From Pleurostoma richardsiae (taxonomy: Eukaryota; Ascomycota; Sordariomycetes; Calosphaeriales; Pleurostomataceae), in NCBI GenBank assembly GCA_030052745.1, contig JANBVO010000019.1, forward strand, positions 620,001-684,000: a stretch of DNA of 64,000 bases, given 5' to 3'. A program made the translations under genes and the position numbers. The notes below the pieces were generated by a model. That model had not been told where the DNA came from, ran no database searches, and saw only the letters and a list, made by a program, of their open reading frames with translations. Numbering within the stretch: position 1 is the first letter of the stretch; every line of letters begins with the position of its first letter. Positions 33,311 to 45,548 of this stretch are shown piece by piece.

Positions 33311-36300
33311 AAGTTTGGCATGGGAAAAGACGGGGGTTTAGTAAGAGAGGAGGGAGAGGTTTGGTAGGACAAGAGACGTAGAACTGAGTGCGCTTCGCAA
33401 TGTCTTTCTGTACAACATCTTGTTGCTGTTCGTGACATGGGAAATGAAGCACCTAGAACAAGTACCAACGCCGCGTTTTGTCGAGGCCAGCACTTCGAAG
33501 TGCAAGCCTAGGTAGCCAGCCTTGTAGACTTAAAAGATCGAACGGCCTTCATCCTACGCGATGGTGCTCGTAGAAAGATTTCCCTGCCTGCTTCTTCATC
33601 AATGAAGGCTTGTGAGCTGCATACGAGGCTTGTGACGCCCTCCCCTTTGGTGCTTTGGTAAGAGATGCTGCCTGCATGGAGATGTGCTGCCTGCCTTGGG
33701 TGCAAGTGTGTAACAGTAACAACAAGCGCAACACCCGAAGATCAGCCGCCGTTTCAACAGGTAGAGGTAATACCTGGCTGTTCCCGTTCACCGCAGAGAA
33801 GCCTCACCCTGCCCTCTTCGTCTGGACGACCTGCCACCTTCTTTTACATCAAAGAGCAGAAAAGAATTGCAAACCTCACCGTCATCACAGTAGCCTGTGT
33901 GGTAGACAGTCCACCAGACAAACCACCGGGCATCATCTGGCCTTGAATGGGTCCCTTTCCGTGCTTTCATACTGCTCACGTTCCACAGCCGACTGGCCAA
34001 GAGGTCGCACCAGAATGACTCTCGTCTCATAGGGACCGTTCATAAGCAAGAGGCCAAGCGTCTATCGGCTTATCGATAACGGTCGTGCTGCCGATAAGCG
34101 AGGCGTTCTTGGGTGAGCGGGCAGGGACGCACCAAATTATCGCGCACTCGACAGCCCTCGTCACCACCTGCTCCTACTCCGAGACCGATATTGCTTCCTT
34201 AGATCTCTGCTTCTTTTCCTCCTCTTGTCCTCCTCGGCTATATATATCTTCATCTCTGCACTTGCATTACCGAAACAGACAGTCTCCCCGCCGGTCGCAG
34301 GCAAGGCAAAAGCAAAGCGGCGCTGCGCACATCGGTAAGCCCAAAGGCCGCCCCCACTTTGCATCTTTCGACCCCACGATAGCTTGCTGACTTGGCAAGA
34401 GGCAAAAGTCGAAAATCACGAGAACTGCCGCCCACGATGAGAGCAGTTGCGCCTGGCCGGCCGATGCCGAGAGGCAGCCGAGACAGGGCAAACACGTTCT
34501 CCTTCGGCGAGGTACGAGCAAGAACTTTTTGCTTCTTTCTGCCTTCCGTCACTGCATATGCAACCCACCTAGATATCAAAACTGCCCTGGGCACGAGTGG
34601 CCCTCCCGGCTCCAGTCGGGCCGTTGGCTCCCGGCGCCGGGCAAGGGGATGGACAGCACTGAGAGAGATAGAGAGAGCGCTAGCGATGCTGCATCGTTGT
34701 CGTATCGGGGCGCTGAGTCCCATGACGACTGGATACACCAAGCGGTGAAGGGTAGAGACTCCGCTGCCCCTGAGCTACCTGCAAGTGATGGCTGCGCTGG
34801 CTGAGGACCCGCTTGGGAGCTCAGCATTGAGCAATGATATTCTCCGAAGCCTGGTCAGAAGACAAGTGTAAAGCTGCACCAGTGGTGCTGCTCCTAGGGG
34901 TGAAGACACCTCTTGAGGTTGGTCTTGAGCTTGATTCGAGAGCTCGAGAAGTAACCGGAGACAAAGTGGGATTAACCAAGAGCTCTGGAGAGGATGGGAA
35001 CTAGTTGTAGTCTCGAAAGATACGTCCCTGATCATGGGCCGCGGCAACCCGAGTGGGTGAAGTACTGGGCTGTCTGCCGCGTACCTTTGTGTCCGTCGCT
35101 CGGCAGATGCACATCTTAGGTACTGGAAACTCCACATTCCAGATGTCCGCCCGCCCGAGCTGTCGGCGTTTGAGCCGGGACGGCACTTGTAAAGACAGTC
35201 GAGTGTTCCCTGTACCTTTGAGAAGCCGAAGGTTGATGTCCCCGATTGAGAACCGTTGAGCGTGGCGAGACAGTCAAGAGAAGCCAGACACGGAGTATGG
35301 GGTAAAAGCGCAGTACGGTGTAGAGCATACGGAGCTGATTCCGATGCCTTGTGGGAGATTCCCATGTCTCCCTTTTTATCGGTGAGTGGCCAGTGCCATG
35401 CTGGACACAGAATAGCCGAGGGTAGATCTGCACCCGCTAGACACGAGTCCGGCAGACCGACGGAAACCTACTCTACGGAGTATCTACAGCACTGCTCCGC
35501 ACACTGGCCGGAGGTGAAGACGGCCCCGAGTCTCTGGACCTCTGGCTTCCTCAAGTCCTTCCCGTCGAGGTACATACTCTATACTGAGGGTCAGGTCACC
35601 CTTGCGTTAGCCAGGGCCGAGAAGAACCTCGCCTGACGGCCTAGAGCGGGCCCTAGAAGAGACATCCAAGACACTCCAAAAATCCAAGCACCGCCTCGGT
35701 GAATGGATGGATGGATGCAATGCGGGGTGGGCCGGGCTGGTCGCAAAGCTGGGCCGAGCTAGGGAGGCCCTGGGGCCAATGCGGGTGAAGCTCACCCGGG
35801 CAAGTGGGTTTGCCTGTTTTGCGCCCTGGGAAACCCGACAGGTGACGGAGCATCATGCATCTTCTTTTGGATCTGCATCCGAACCGCCTTAACTCTAGTG
35901 CAGCTGCTTGTGTGTGTCTGCACGTCTCTCCCCATGTCTCCATCCTAGAGCAGAGAGCCACTCACTCAGCAAGACAGGAGACTCGCCTCACCGTCTATTT
36001 CTGAATTCCCCCCTTCCTCAGCACCAGATCTGCCTTCATTCACTCACCACTTCCACCACCTTTCCAGGCTTTCACTCACCGTCGAGCGTTTTTGTCTGCA
36101 GGTCCCAGAGTGGCGGCTCGACTTGCGCCGAGTGACGTCGTGTGACACATCTAAACAATTTTCCGTTTCCTCCATCGAAAGCTCACCACCGCCAATTCTT
36201 TTGCCTCTGCGTCACTCCACCCCCCACACCGCGACCAGAGACACTCCAACAGCCCACTTCTCACTCTTCAGCCTCACGCGATCTACCGCCTCGAGCCTCC

Positions 36301-36444
36301 TCTCCCCTCAAAACCGCGTCTCTGCCAGCCTCTGAGCGCACCTCTCCACACTCCCCCCTCGGCCGTCACCTTTCATGTTCCGTCATAGCCACATGAGCCC
36401 TTCCTCTGCGATCCCAGCGCTGCCGCCCCTCCAAGCAATCAAAC
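33311..36444. other. Intergenic, about 3.1 kb
   Basis: The longest gene-free stretch. It holds the 3' UTR of the protease and a long pyrimidine-rich leader (about 35980-36440) ahead of the PFK2 gene. A TATATATAT run lies near 34240-34248. Open frames up to about 196 codons exist, overlapping each other, but none is recognisable. I looked for tRNA B-boxes and found none. Confidence 0.45.
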
Positions 36445-38123
36445 ATGTCTCCCAGGACTAACGGCGTCGGCGTCAAGGCGGAGGATACCAAGATCTGCGT
36501 GGTCATGGTGGGCCTCCCCGCCCGAGGTAAGAGCTACATCGCAGCAAAGGGTGAGTGAGCATTGTCCAGCCAACTTGCTGCCCGTACCTCCTCCTGCACA
36601 CCTCCGTCGATGCAGTCAATGCAGTCAATGCATGCCCCCAGTCCTCCCCTGCGCCTCCACCCTCTGCCGCCGTCCCGTCGTTCCCACCCTTCGACCATTG
36701 GAATAGACATCTAACCGCTGGGCATGCGCCTCCCCCACCTGCAGCTCAGCGATACCTTCAGTGGCTGTCGGTTCCTTCCGAGACGTTCAATGTGGGCAAC
36801 TACCGCCGCATGGCCGCTGCGCAGCCGCCCGCCGACTTCTTCGACAACAGAAATGCCGAGGGCGAACGCGCACGCCGCGCCGCCGCCGAGGCCGCTGTCG
36901 CCGACATGCTCCAGTGGTTCCGCCAGAGCAAAGGCACCGTCGCCATCCTCGATGCCACCAACTCCACCAAGGACCGCCGCAAGTGGGTGCTCGAGACTTG
37001 CAACAACAACGGCATCGAGGTCCTTTTCGTCGAGTCAAAATGCGACGACGAGGAGCTGATCATGGCCAACATCCGCGATGTTAAGACCACCTCGCCGGAC
37101 TACAAGGGCCAGGACCCCGAGGCCGCCGCCCTCGACTTCCGCAACCGCATCCGCAACTACGAGAGGATATACAAGTCCCTTAACGAGGATGAGGACGAGG
37201 GCGACCTCACATACCTCAAGATCATGAACGTCGGCCGACAGGTCATCATCAACCGCATCAGGGACTACCTCCAGAGCCGCGTCGTCTACTACCTCATGAA
37301 CCTCCACATCCGGCCGCGGTCTGTCTGGCTGTCGAGAGTAAGTTGAGGCTACTTGCTCCCCGGCGGCTAGACTCGTCTTGCTAACATGCGCTCAACCTCC
37401 TGTAGCACGGCGAGTCACTATTCAACCTCGAGGGCAGAATTGGTGGGGATACGCTTCTCTCTGCTCGCGGTGAGCAGTACGCTCGCAAGCTCCCTGCATT
37501 AGTCCGCAATTCCGTCGGCGTAAGTTCCCCGTCTTTGCCCTCGAATCCCTTGACTCCTCATTATATCAGCCACACACGCAGTTGGCTCACCAACAGCACA
37601 GGACGACCGCCCCCTGACGGTCTGGACCTCAACTCTGAAGCGCACCATCGCCACGGCGCGCTTCCTCCCCGCGCACTACAACCAGCTGCAGTGGAAGGCG
37701 CTGGACGAGCTGGACTCGGGCGTGTGCGACGGCATGACCTACCAGGAGATCAAGGACCACTTCCCCGAGGACTTCGCGGCGCGCGACGAGGATAAGTACA
37801 ACTACCGCTACCGCGGCGGCGAGTCGTACCGCGACGTGGTGATCCGCCTGGAGCCCATCATCATGGAGCTCGAGCGCTCCGAGGACATCCTGATCGTCAC
37901 GCACCAGGCCGTGCTCCGCTGCATCTACGCCTACTTCATGAAGAAGGACCAGGAGAAGAGCCCCTGGATGCACGTCCCGCTGCACACGCTGATTAAGCTG
38001 ACGCCTCGCGCTTACGGGACCGAGGAGCAGCGCTGGCCGGCGGACATCCCCGCCGTGAGCACGTGGCGCGGCAAGGGGAGCACCGCCAAGCATGAGGATC
38101 CGAACCCGGACGCTCTGAGATGA
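36445..38123 (+). CDS. 6-phosphofructo-2-kinase/fructose-2,6-bisphosphatase
   Basis: Bifunctional cytosolic enzyme that makes and removes fructose 2,6-bisphosphate, the regulator of glycolysis. Exons: 36445-36550, 36745-37337, 37406-37519, 37602-38123 (444 aa). Kinase half: Walker A GLPARGKS at 23-30, the SVPSETFNVGNYRR segment and LDATNSTKDRRKWV. Phosphatase half: RHGES, the phosphate-accepting His motif, at 233-237 split across an exon junction, then YRGGESYRDVV and VTHQAVLRCIYAYF. The acceptor for exon 2 was set at 36744 because it yields the conserved AKAQRYLQWL. The enzyme lacks the long N-terminal regulatory arm of some yeast paralogues. Confidence 0.95.
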
Positions 38124-39002
38124 GGACGCGGTCTGTTCTGGTCGGAGGCGGTTGATTTGCTGCTCCGTCGATCTCTGGCCACCGTTTAGATGTGGTTGTT
38201 ACTCTTTTTGTGCTTAGGGAGATGCGTCCCCGCGCGCGGAATCCCACTTGCATTGCCGGGACGGAACGGAGTTTTTGGTCTTCACACTACACGGCCTGGA
38301 ACGGCTCACGTCTTATCTGGCCTTTTGTTCTACGATCACGGCCAAAATTGCAATGGGCAGGCAGGGGTGGTCTCTCGCTATAGAATAGGGGATCGGCCTG
38401 GCCACAATCATGTCGAACTTTGCTTTTCCAGGGATGACGACTGGTCTTGGGCCGAAAGGGAAAACGGAAAGGATGACATCGCATGGCTTGCTTGCTTGTT
38501 TTACGCATGACTGGAAGGGATGATGCATTACTCGGTATGGTTCTTGATAGGGACCAGCAGGCTTTTGCTGTATGGACATAGATTCCCCGGTAGCCCGAAA
38601 TTGGGACGATGTCGTTATGGTTCTACGAGCTTCCTTTCTTTACTGATGACTTGATGGTGGCTGCGTATGTGTGTGATCGGAGAGACATGGACGAGTTCCC
38701 GGTGAACGAGGTCAAGCCACACCATACTCCCTCTCTTATGGTAGGTGTAGTTCCGAAGTATCCGTTACTCGTGTCTGCCCTTGAGCTAACTGTCCCAGGG
38801 ATAGGCAAGTACACGACTTCACGGTGTAGGATTCCTCGTGTCTCTGGACATCTTAACTTATAACTAGATTCGGTTGCTCTTGTTGCTCATAGCCAGAAGC
38901 TGAAGTATGTTGAATACCTAGCCCCCGACACCCTCACCTCACATACACAGCTGCCAACCCCCCAATCCCATGTTGTCTCCCCTGCCTACCGGCGCTACCG
39001 TC
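38124..39002. other. Intergenic, convergent 3' ends
   Basis: About 880 bases between the PFK2 stop and the stop of the secreted protein gene. UTR-like. No gene supported. Confidence 0.45.
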
Positions 39003-39813
39003 TTAGCAGACATCATACGTCGGGAGCCCCTCCCCGGCATACACGAACCCCGCGTCCCACTGCGGCGCGTCCTCGCCGACCACCGTCCCGTCCTGGCCCC
39101 CGGCCGCGACGCACAGCGCCTCGGCCGTGGCGAGCTGGTTTCCCACGAAGTCGGTCGTGGTGGTCAGCGTCTCGCACAGCGAGCAGAAGAAGCCCTGGCA
39201 GGTCTGGTAGGCGAACACGAGGCACGAGCCGGCGGCCACGGCCACGTCGTCATTGGAGCCGTAGACCTGGTCGATTATGACGGAGCAGTCTGCGTCGGAG
39301 GGGGCAGGGTTCTGTCTGTTGGGTTAGGCTAGTCGGTCTGAGGCTTCGTATATGGGATGATGTAGGAGACATGTGTGTCTCGTCAGGTGGGGAAGGGAGC
39401 GAGTTTAGGGAGAGGAGAGTATGTGGGAGATGGGAGGAGAGTCGCACAGCGGCGGTGCACTCATAGAAGTCATTGGCAGTGTCCTGCCTCCTGAGCCGTT
39501 GAGCGGTGCCAAAGGCCTCGCTGCCACGGCTGGCGGTGCTGCCGCTGTCCGGGTCGATCATATCGGCGGGCAGCCTCTTGAGAGCGCTCTTGGATCTCCT
39601 GCGGGAGGGCTTGTCGAGGCTGATCCGGTACTGGGATGGCGCGTTGGACGGTCTACGAGGTGTCCGGAAGGAACTGCTGGAGACGCCTGACGCTCTCTTT
39701 GGCCGGGAGGTCTTCTTGTGCTGGCGGCCTTTGCGCTGCCGCGTCTCGCGGTTGGGAAACTCGAGGGCCACAGCCAGGGCGAGCAGAAGACTCAGCAGGA
39801 AGAGGAGTCGCAT
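39003..39813 (-). CDS. Small secreted cysteine-containing protein with Kex2-type propeptide
   Basis: Exons (minus): 39813-39461 and 39315-39003 (221 aa), intron 145 nt. Strong signal peptide MRLLFLLSLLLALAVALE. Then about 90 residues extremely rich in Lys, Arg and Ser with several dibasic sites (for example PKR, RRR and RLRR just before QDTAND), as expected for Kex2 cleavage. The remaining ~110 residues are acidic and contain seven cysteines (DCS, GSC, QTC, FFC, SLC, ALC and the final VC). No known domain. The structure fits a secreted effector or defence-like protein. Exon joining was chosen by phase and a CTAAC branch point next to the acceptor. Unknown function. Confidence 0.75.
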
Positions 39814-41111
39814 GATGGGTACGAGGGGACGGACACTCGCCGGTCGACCAGACTCGACAGCATCAGCCCCAAGGTGCCAAATAGCATGTTGGTTGTGTCT
39901 GCACAGGAGAAGAGTGCTCCGGCTATATAGGCATGTCTAGCAATCTCCGCGCCAATCTGCCACACGTCAACCAGCCTGGTCGGATGGCCTGAGTACGGCC
40001 ATCTCAACCCCACGGAAAATGGCTTTCTCTCCACTCCTCTTTGGTTGTGGGACTCCAATTGACAAAAGGTCATGACGCTGCAATACCACCTGGGTCGGCT
40101 TGAGCCGTGTCTCGAGCCTTCTGCACCACCCGGACTGCAGAACGGGCTAAACATGGCCGAAGATACAGGGCCAGGAGGACATCGTGTGTGGGTAAAACTG
40201 CGGGGAGCATATTCTCGAGATGAGCCGCTATGGCCATAGCGTTGCACTTGCAACATACGCCCTCGAGGTATAGGCAAGATATTACTTCCCACGACTCATT
40301 ACTTGCCCTGGCCCGTCTCCGTACGAGGTCAGACCGTTCCCCGCCATGTCAACCATAAAATAACTAGTTGATTTGCCGAATCGGCACGTCCCTGACAAGC
40401 CCATCTTTTCCCACCAGCCCCTCAAGGGCTGACAGGATCCTGTCATGACGTCGAGATGCAGCTGGAGTAGGTGGTTATTTTTGGACCTCCGGGTTCTGCT
40501 AGGCAACGATGTTCCTCATGGTAATGAACATGAGGAAGTGATGAAGCAACATAACAGAGCAACACAAGTGGTCTAAGAGCCTTGCCGGCCTTTATTGAAC
40601 AGACGAGATGCTTTTAGCCGCCATTTATCCCACGGCGGTGCCGCGGTTCTGCTGAACTTTGACTCGGCTGAGGCACACCGGACAGACAGGTCAGCTGAGA
40701 TAGAACGTTAACTCCCATGCCTCCATAGACGGAGCAGAGCAGAAACAAGACTGTAAACGACATCATGTGTGAGAGCCACTGCTCCTCGGCGTGATGCTGC
40801 TCACTTGGCCAAGAAGTTGAAGTCTTGATTGAACCTGGGCACACGAGCGGTACATCAACCTCTTAGTTATATCCTGTAAGGGTCTGTGCACGGGCCAGTT
40901 ACTGTCCCCAATCAGGTACTTTGGTACTCAAGTACCCCGCACTAGGAGCGGAAGAAAGTGTCCTCCGTTTAAGTTATCGCCGGGGGGACCCATCAAAAAA
41001 TTTCCCTTGCAAGAGAGCGATAAGCAGAAAAAAAACCACAGGGGCAGGCTCCTGTCCATTCATCCACTCGTCCGAGTACCGTTCCGAGAGACCTCGCCCA
41101 GTCGACGAGAA
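39814..41111. other. Intergenic, divergent promoters
   Basis: About 1.3 kb between the secreted protein gene and HAS1. Short frames only. A TACTTTGGTACTCAAGTACC-type direct/inverted tract lies near 40916-40936. Confidence 0.45.
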
Positions 41112-43085
41112 ATGGCAACAACAATGGATGCAGGACACAGCAAGAAGAGGAAGTTCCGCGAGGCCAATGGGGTCAAGCCATCCTCCGACGGACCTTCCGC
41201 AGTTGCGAAAGTCTCGTCAAAGAAGCACAAGAAGCACAGGGTCGACGATGAAACCCATGCCGACACCCACTCGGATGAGACGAAGGTTGCCACAAAGAAG
41301 CACAAGAAGAGCAAGGTGAAGGATGATGAACCTGCCAAGGAGGATCTGGCATTCGAAGAAACTGCAAACTCCAGCGCCGACGAGGTCGAGGGTGAGGAGG
41401 AGGAGGAGCCTGCGGCCCATAACGAGCAAACTCCCCAAGACGGTGAAGAGCCCATCGACGGCGACGAGGCTGACGGCGACGATGTTCCCTCCCGGAATAC
41501 ACTGTCCCTTCCACAAGTGGCTGGTACAGATGCCCAGGCATTTACGGATCTGAACATCAGCGACAAGACGCAGAAGGCGATCAAGGAGATGGGCTTCACA
41601 AATATGACCGAAATCCAGAGGAGAGGAATTCCTCCCCTCCTCGCCGGAAAGGACGTCCTGGGAGCAGCCAAGACCGGATCAGGAAAGACTTTGGCATTCC
41701 TTATACCAGCTATTGAGATGCTCAGTGCCCTGCGGTTCAAGCCCCGGAATGGCACCGGCGTCATCTGTGTCGCGCCGACGCGCGAACTGGCCCTCCAGAT
41801 CTTCAACGTTGCCCGGGAGCTGATGAAGCACCACTCGCAAACATACGGAATTGTTATGGGAGGCTCAAATCGCCGTGCCGAGGCCGACAAGCTCTCCAAG
41901 GGCGTCAACCTGCTCGTCGCCACGCCTGGACGACTCCTCGACCATCTTCAGAACACTCAGGGTTTCGTGTACAAGAACCTGCGGTCTCTGATCATCGACG
42001 AGGCAGACCGGATCTTGGAGATCGGTTTTGAGGACGAGATGCGGCAGATCATAGCCATCTTACCCAAGGAGGACCGGCAGTCCATGTTGTTTTCGGCTAC
42101 CCAGACGACCAAGGTTGAGGATCTTGCGAGGATCTCTCTACGGCCAGGACCTCTCTATATCAATGTCGATGAGGACAAGAAGTTCACGACGGCAGAAGGC
42201 CTCGAGCAAGGCTACGTGGTCACGGACGCATCCACCCGCTTCCTGCTTCTGTACTCCTTCCTGCGGAAGATGCAGAAGAAGAAGGTCATCGTGTTCTTCT
42301 CGTCGTGCAACTCGGTGGCGTACTTCAGCCAGCTGCTGAACTACATTGACTTGCCCTGCCTTGCGCTGCACGGAAAGATGAAGCAGGAGAAGAGAACCAA
42401 CACGTTCTTCGAGTTCTCCAACGCCTCGTCTGGAATCCTCCTCTGCACGGATGTCGCAGCTCGAGGACTTGATGTAAGAACTTCGGAGTGATCCCTGACT
42501 TACTTATCCCAGTACTAATAAGTTGCAGATCCCAAAGATCAACTGGATCATCCAGGCCGACCCTCCTGATGACCCTGTCGATTACATCCACCGCGTCGGC
42601 CGAACTGCTCGCGCTGGCACCAACGGTCGCTCCCTTCTCCTACTCCAGCCCCATGAGCTGGGCTTCTTGGCTCATCTAAAAGCGGCTCGCGTCCCTGTCA
42701 CGGAGTTTGACTTCCCGTCGAACAAGATCATCAACATCCAGAGCCAGCTGGAGAAGCTCATCAGCTCCAACTACTACCTGTAAGTACCGCCCGTGAAGCT
42801 TTAGTAACCCTTGCGGCTGGCTGACGCGCCACCAGAAACCAAGCAGCCAAGGACGGCTACCGGAGCTACATCCATGCCTACGCCTCCCACTCGCTGCGGT
42901 CGATCTTCAGCATCGACAAGCTGGACCTGGCCAAGGTTGCGAAGAGCTACGGGTTCTCGACCCCTCCGAGGGTGGACATCACGCTGGGCGCTGGCCTGAG
43001 CAGAGACAAGAAGAACCAGGGCGGGCGGAGGGCGTACGGCAGCCAGCCGAAGCAGTCGGCAAGGGCGAAGTTCCAGAAGAGGTAA
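41112..43085 (+). CDS. HAS1: ATP-dependent DEAD-box RNA helicase HAS1 (DDX18)
   Basis: Nucleolar helicase needed for ribosome biogenesis, releasing snoRNAs and maturing 40S and 60S precursors. Exons: 41112-42473, 42529-42779, 42836-43085 (620 aa). The first ~145 residues are Lys-rich patches ([16 protein letters not shown]: nuclear/nucleolar signals) and acidic runs. Then come the Q-motif ([25 protein letters not shown]), motif [10 protein letters not shown] (about 184-192), [18 protein letters not shown] (about 296), SAT, and [10 protein letters not shown]. The C-terminal [17 protein letters not shown] segment is specific to HAS1/DDX18. The end is basic. Highly conserved, so the call is firm. 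Confidence 0.97.
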
Positions 43086-43744
43086 TTGCCCGTACAGCCG
43101 TGTGCTTATATGGGTGCGGTGTAGTAGGATGAAGTGTATGTTCGGTCCTGCGAGCAGTGATCGGACCACATAGGCATAGCTCTGCGGCGTTGGGGCGTAT
43201 CGGCCGGTTGGGCTGTGATTTAGTCCTTCAAGATAGTAGAAGAGACTCCTGATACAGGATTAAAGAGCCTAAATTGAGGTATTCTTGCTTATTTAGGACT
43301 GTTCTAAAGTCTGAAGTCTGTCCGTCCCCTTGTCACTAAAATAGATCGCGGGCTTGCGATGAGGAATTTACGACAATGAAAGCATCCAAGATAAGCCTAA
43401 AATAGCACAATGGCAGGTAAGTCGACGGAGTCGTTGGAGCATGTGAGTCTGAGTGGGTTGGTTGTCTGAGCCGGGATCGCCGCGAACTGGGCCAGTGCGG
43501 AGGGGCCGTCCGGGGCTAAATCAATGGCGGCTGCCTTTCCGGCTCGAGCATGCCGTAATCGTGTCTCAGGCAAGACGGCAAACCGCTGCCTCTTCAGCAC
43601 ACTCACTTCATCTCTCTTCCCCATCTTTCTGTCATCATCCGCACCATAGACACCAGCTCTCGCGCTTTTGTTCACTCGTGATTAAATCTCCTTGCCATTG
43701 TTCGATTGCGCTTTGGCGAGGGCACCATAGACGCCGCCCTTAAC
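43086..43744. other. Intergenic, HAS1 3' side and SNARE gene promoter
   Basis: About 660 bases; UTR and promoter sequence with no supported gene. Confidence 0.5.
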
Positions 43745-44822
43745 ATGTCGAACCCCAACGCCCTCTTCCTGCTCGCCGATCACGTCAAGCTCTCGCTCCT
43801 TGAGCGGCAGCGGGCCAAGACGCTGAACCTCGAGAGCGACTCGCAGGATGGCCATATCTCGCGCTCGCTAGATCAGCTCCGCGAAGGCGTAGAGGGGCTC
43901 CAGAAGGAGCAGAAGCGGCTCGAGGAGGCCGGCGAGGAAGAGTAAGTAGGCAGCGGCAGCGCTTCATGCGGGACAAACCTCCCCGACGTCGCCGGATTGA
44001 GGCATCCATTCGCGCAAAACATCTTGCTATCGAAGCAGAGGCTGACAGCAGTACAGCAAAGCCGCAAACATCGCCGACTCCCTCCCGACCCTCCAGAAGC
44101 AGCTCGACGACCTGACCTCCCAGTTCCACGGCTTCTCCACGCCCTCCTCGTCCTCCACCCTCACCCACCCCAACGACCCGGCCCTCGCCGAGGACTTCGC
44201 CCACGCGACGTCCACGACAGCCCCGGCATCCAGTGCCGCAGCCTCCGGAAGCAGCAGCGCGGCGGCCCAGCCGCAGAAGAAATCCCTCCGCGCCTCGACT
44301 GCCAACCCGCTCTCGCCCGCCCCCGCCGCCGGCGGGAGCACCAAGACCGTCCGCTTCCGCGACGCCTCCCCTCCCGCCTCACCCTCCGCCCCGGCCGCCA
44401 GCGGCCTCGACGCCGACCTCGAGGCGCAGCGGTCCTCCTCGGAGCTTTTCGGCCGCCCCTACCGCGACGAGCCGGACGCGCCCGAGGGCTACCGCGACGC
44501 CGCGGCGGCGATGGAGGACAACGTGCAGATCCACGAGTACCACAGCCGAGTGCTGGCGCAGCAGGACGAGCACCTGGACCGGCTGGGCGAGAGCATCGGG
44601 CGGCAGCGCGAGCTGAGCATGCGCATCGGCGACGAGCTCGACAGCCAGGTGGCCATGCTCGACGAGTCCGAGGGCCTGGTCGACCGCCACCAGTCGCGGC
44701 TCGACCGCGCGCGCCGGCAGGTCGGGCGGATCGCCAGGAAGCACGGCGGGGAGATCAGGCAGATGACCTACATCGTCGTGCTGATTGTCATCCTCATACT
44801 GCTGATTGCCGTGCTGAAATGA
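43745..44822 (+). CDS. SYN8: Qc-SNARE, SYN8-like
   Basis: Tail-anchored SNARE protein of endosomal/late Golgi membranes. Exons: 43745-43941 and 44057-44822 (320 aa). The N-terminal part is helical (HVKLSLLERQRAKTL). A Ser/Ala/Pro-rich linker follows. The SNARE motif spans about residues 225-297, with the zero-layer Gln in ELDSQVAMLDE. The last ~20 residues are a single hydrophobic anchor (YIVVLIVILILLIAVL) ending in Lys. The Qc subfamily call rests on overall likeness to fungal Syn8/syntaxin 8; Tlg1 is the other possibility. Confidence 0.85.
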
Positions 44823-45548
44823 GGAAGGGGTTTTGTCTGCTAGAGGGGAGGTTGGGTCTCGCCAGGGGTTGCATGGATTGAGGAATGGCGAGCTGGGTGC
44901 AGTCTCGCGGATTCGCGGAGAGAGAGGCCGCTGGGAGATGCAGCGGCCCGTGATGAGGAGGAGGAGGTTACCGTCTCCGTATATATCCCCCGTCAGCGTA
45001 TATCGCGCGCAGTCTTGCATTGTTTGTGGCGTTGGGGGGTTTGGTTTGTTTTTGTACTTGTCCTTATCTACACTCTGTGAGGCAGCCAGCGTTGCTATGC
45101 TGCTTGATGATAATACTCCCTACATACGGGATGAGGTCTAGCTGCCTGTATCAGCAGGCTTGTTTCGGTAATGCAAGCGGGACGTCAATTTACTATACAA
45201 TCGCGTTCGACTCCAGAAAGTCTCCACCTATATCTCCGTACGATGATGATGAGAATTGATACCATGCTACAGATGATGTTGCTCCTTCAGACACCCAACA
45301 CTCAGGAAACAGAGAAGATAGAAGGGTGGACTCAATCCACTACGTTGGACAGGACAAGAGTTGGTATTGATTCGCATCTATAGCGGCATGGGATTCACAC
45401 CAGGTCTATCAATCCATCCATGCGGACACTAGCCGCTGTGTAAGGACCCTCGTAGTATCCTTGACGTCTTCCTGTCCCGTTGTGGTGACAAACACTGTGA
45501 CCCTCGAACACGACTTCTCTTCTGTATCCTGTCCTCTCAAGGCATCCC
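44823..45548. other. Intergenic, convergent 3' ends
   Basis: About 725 bases between the SNARE stop codon and the distal TGA of the AMA1 gene. UTR-like sequence; the AMA1 3' UTR begins in it. Confidence 0.5.
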
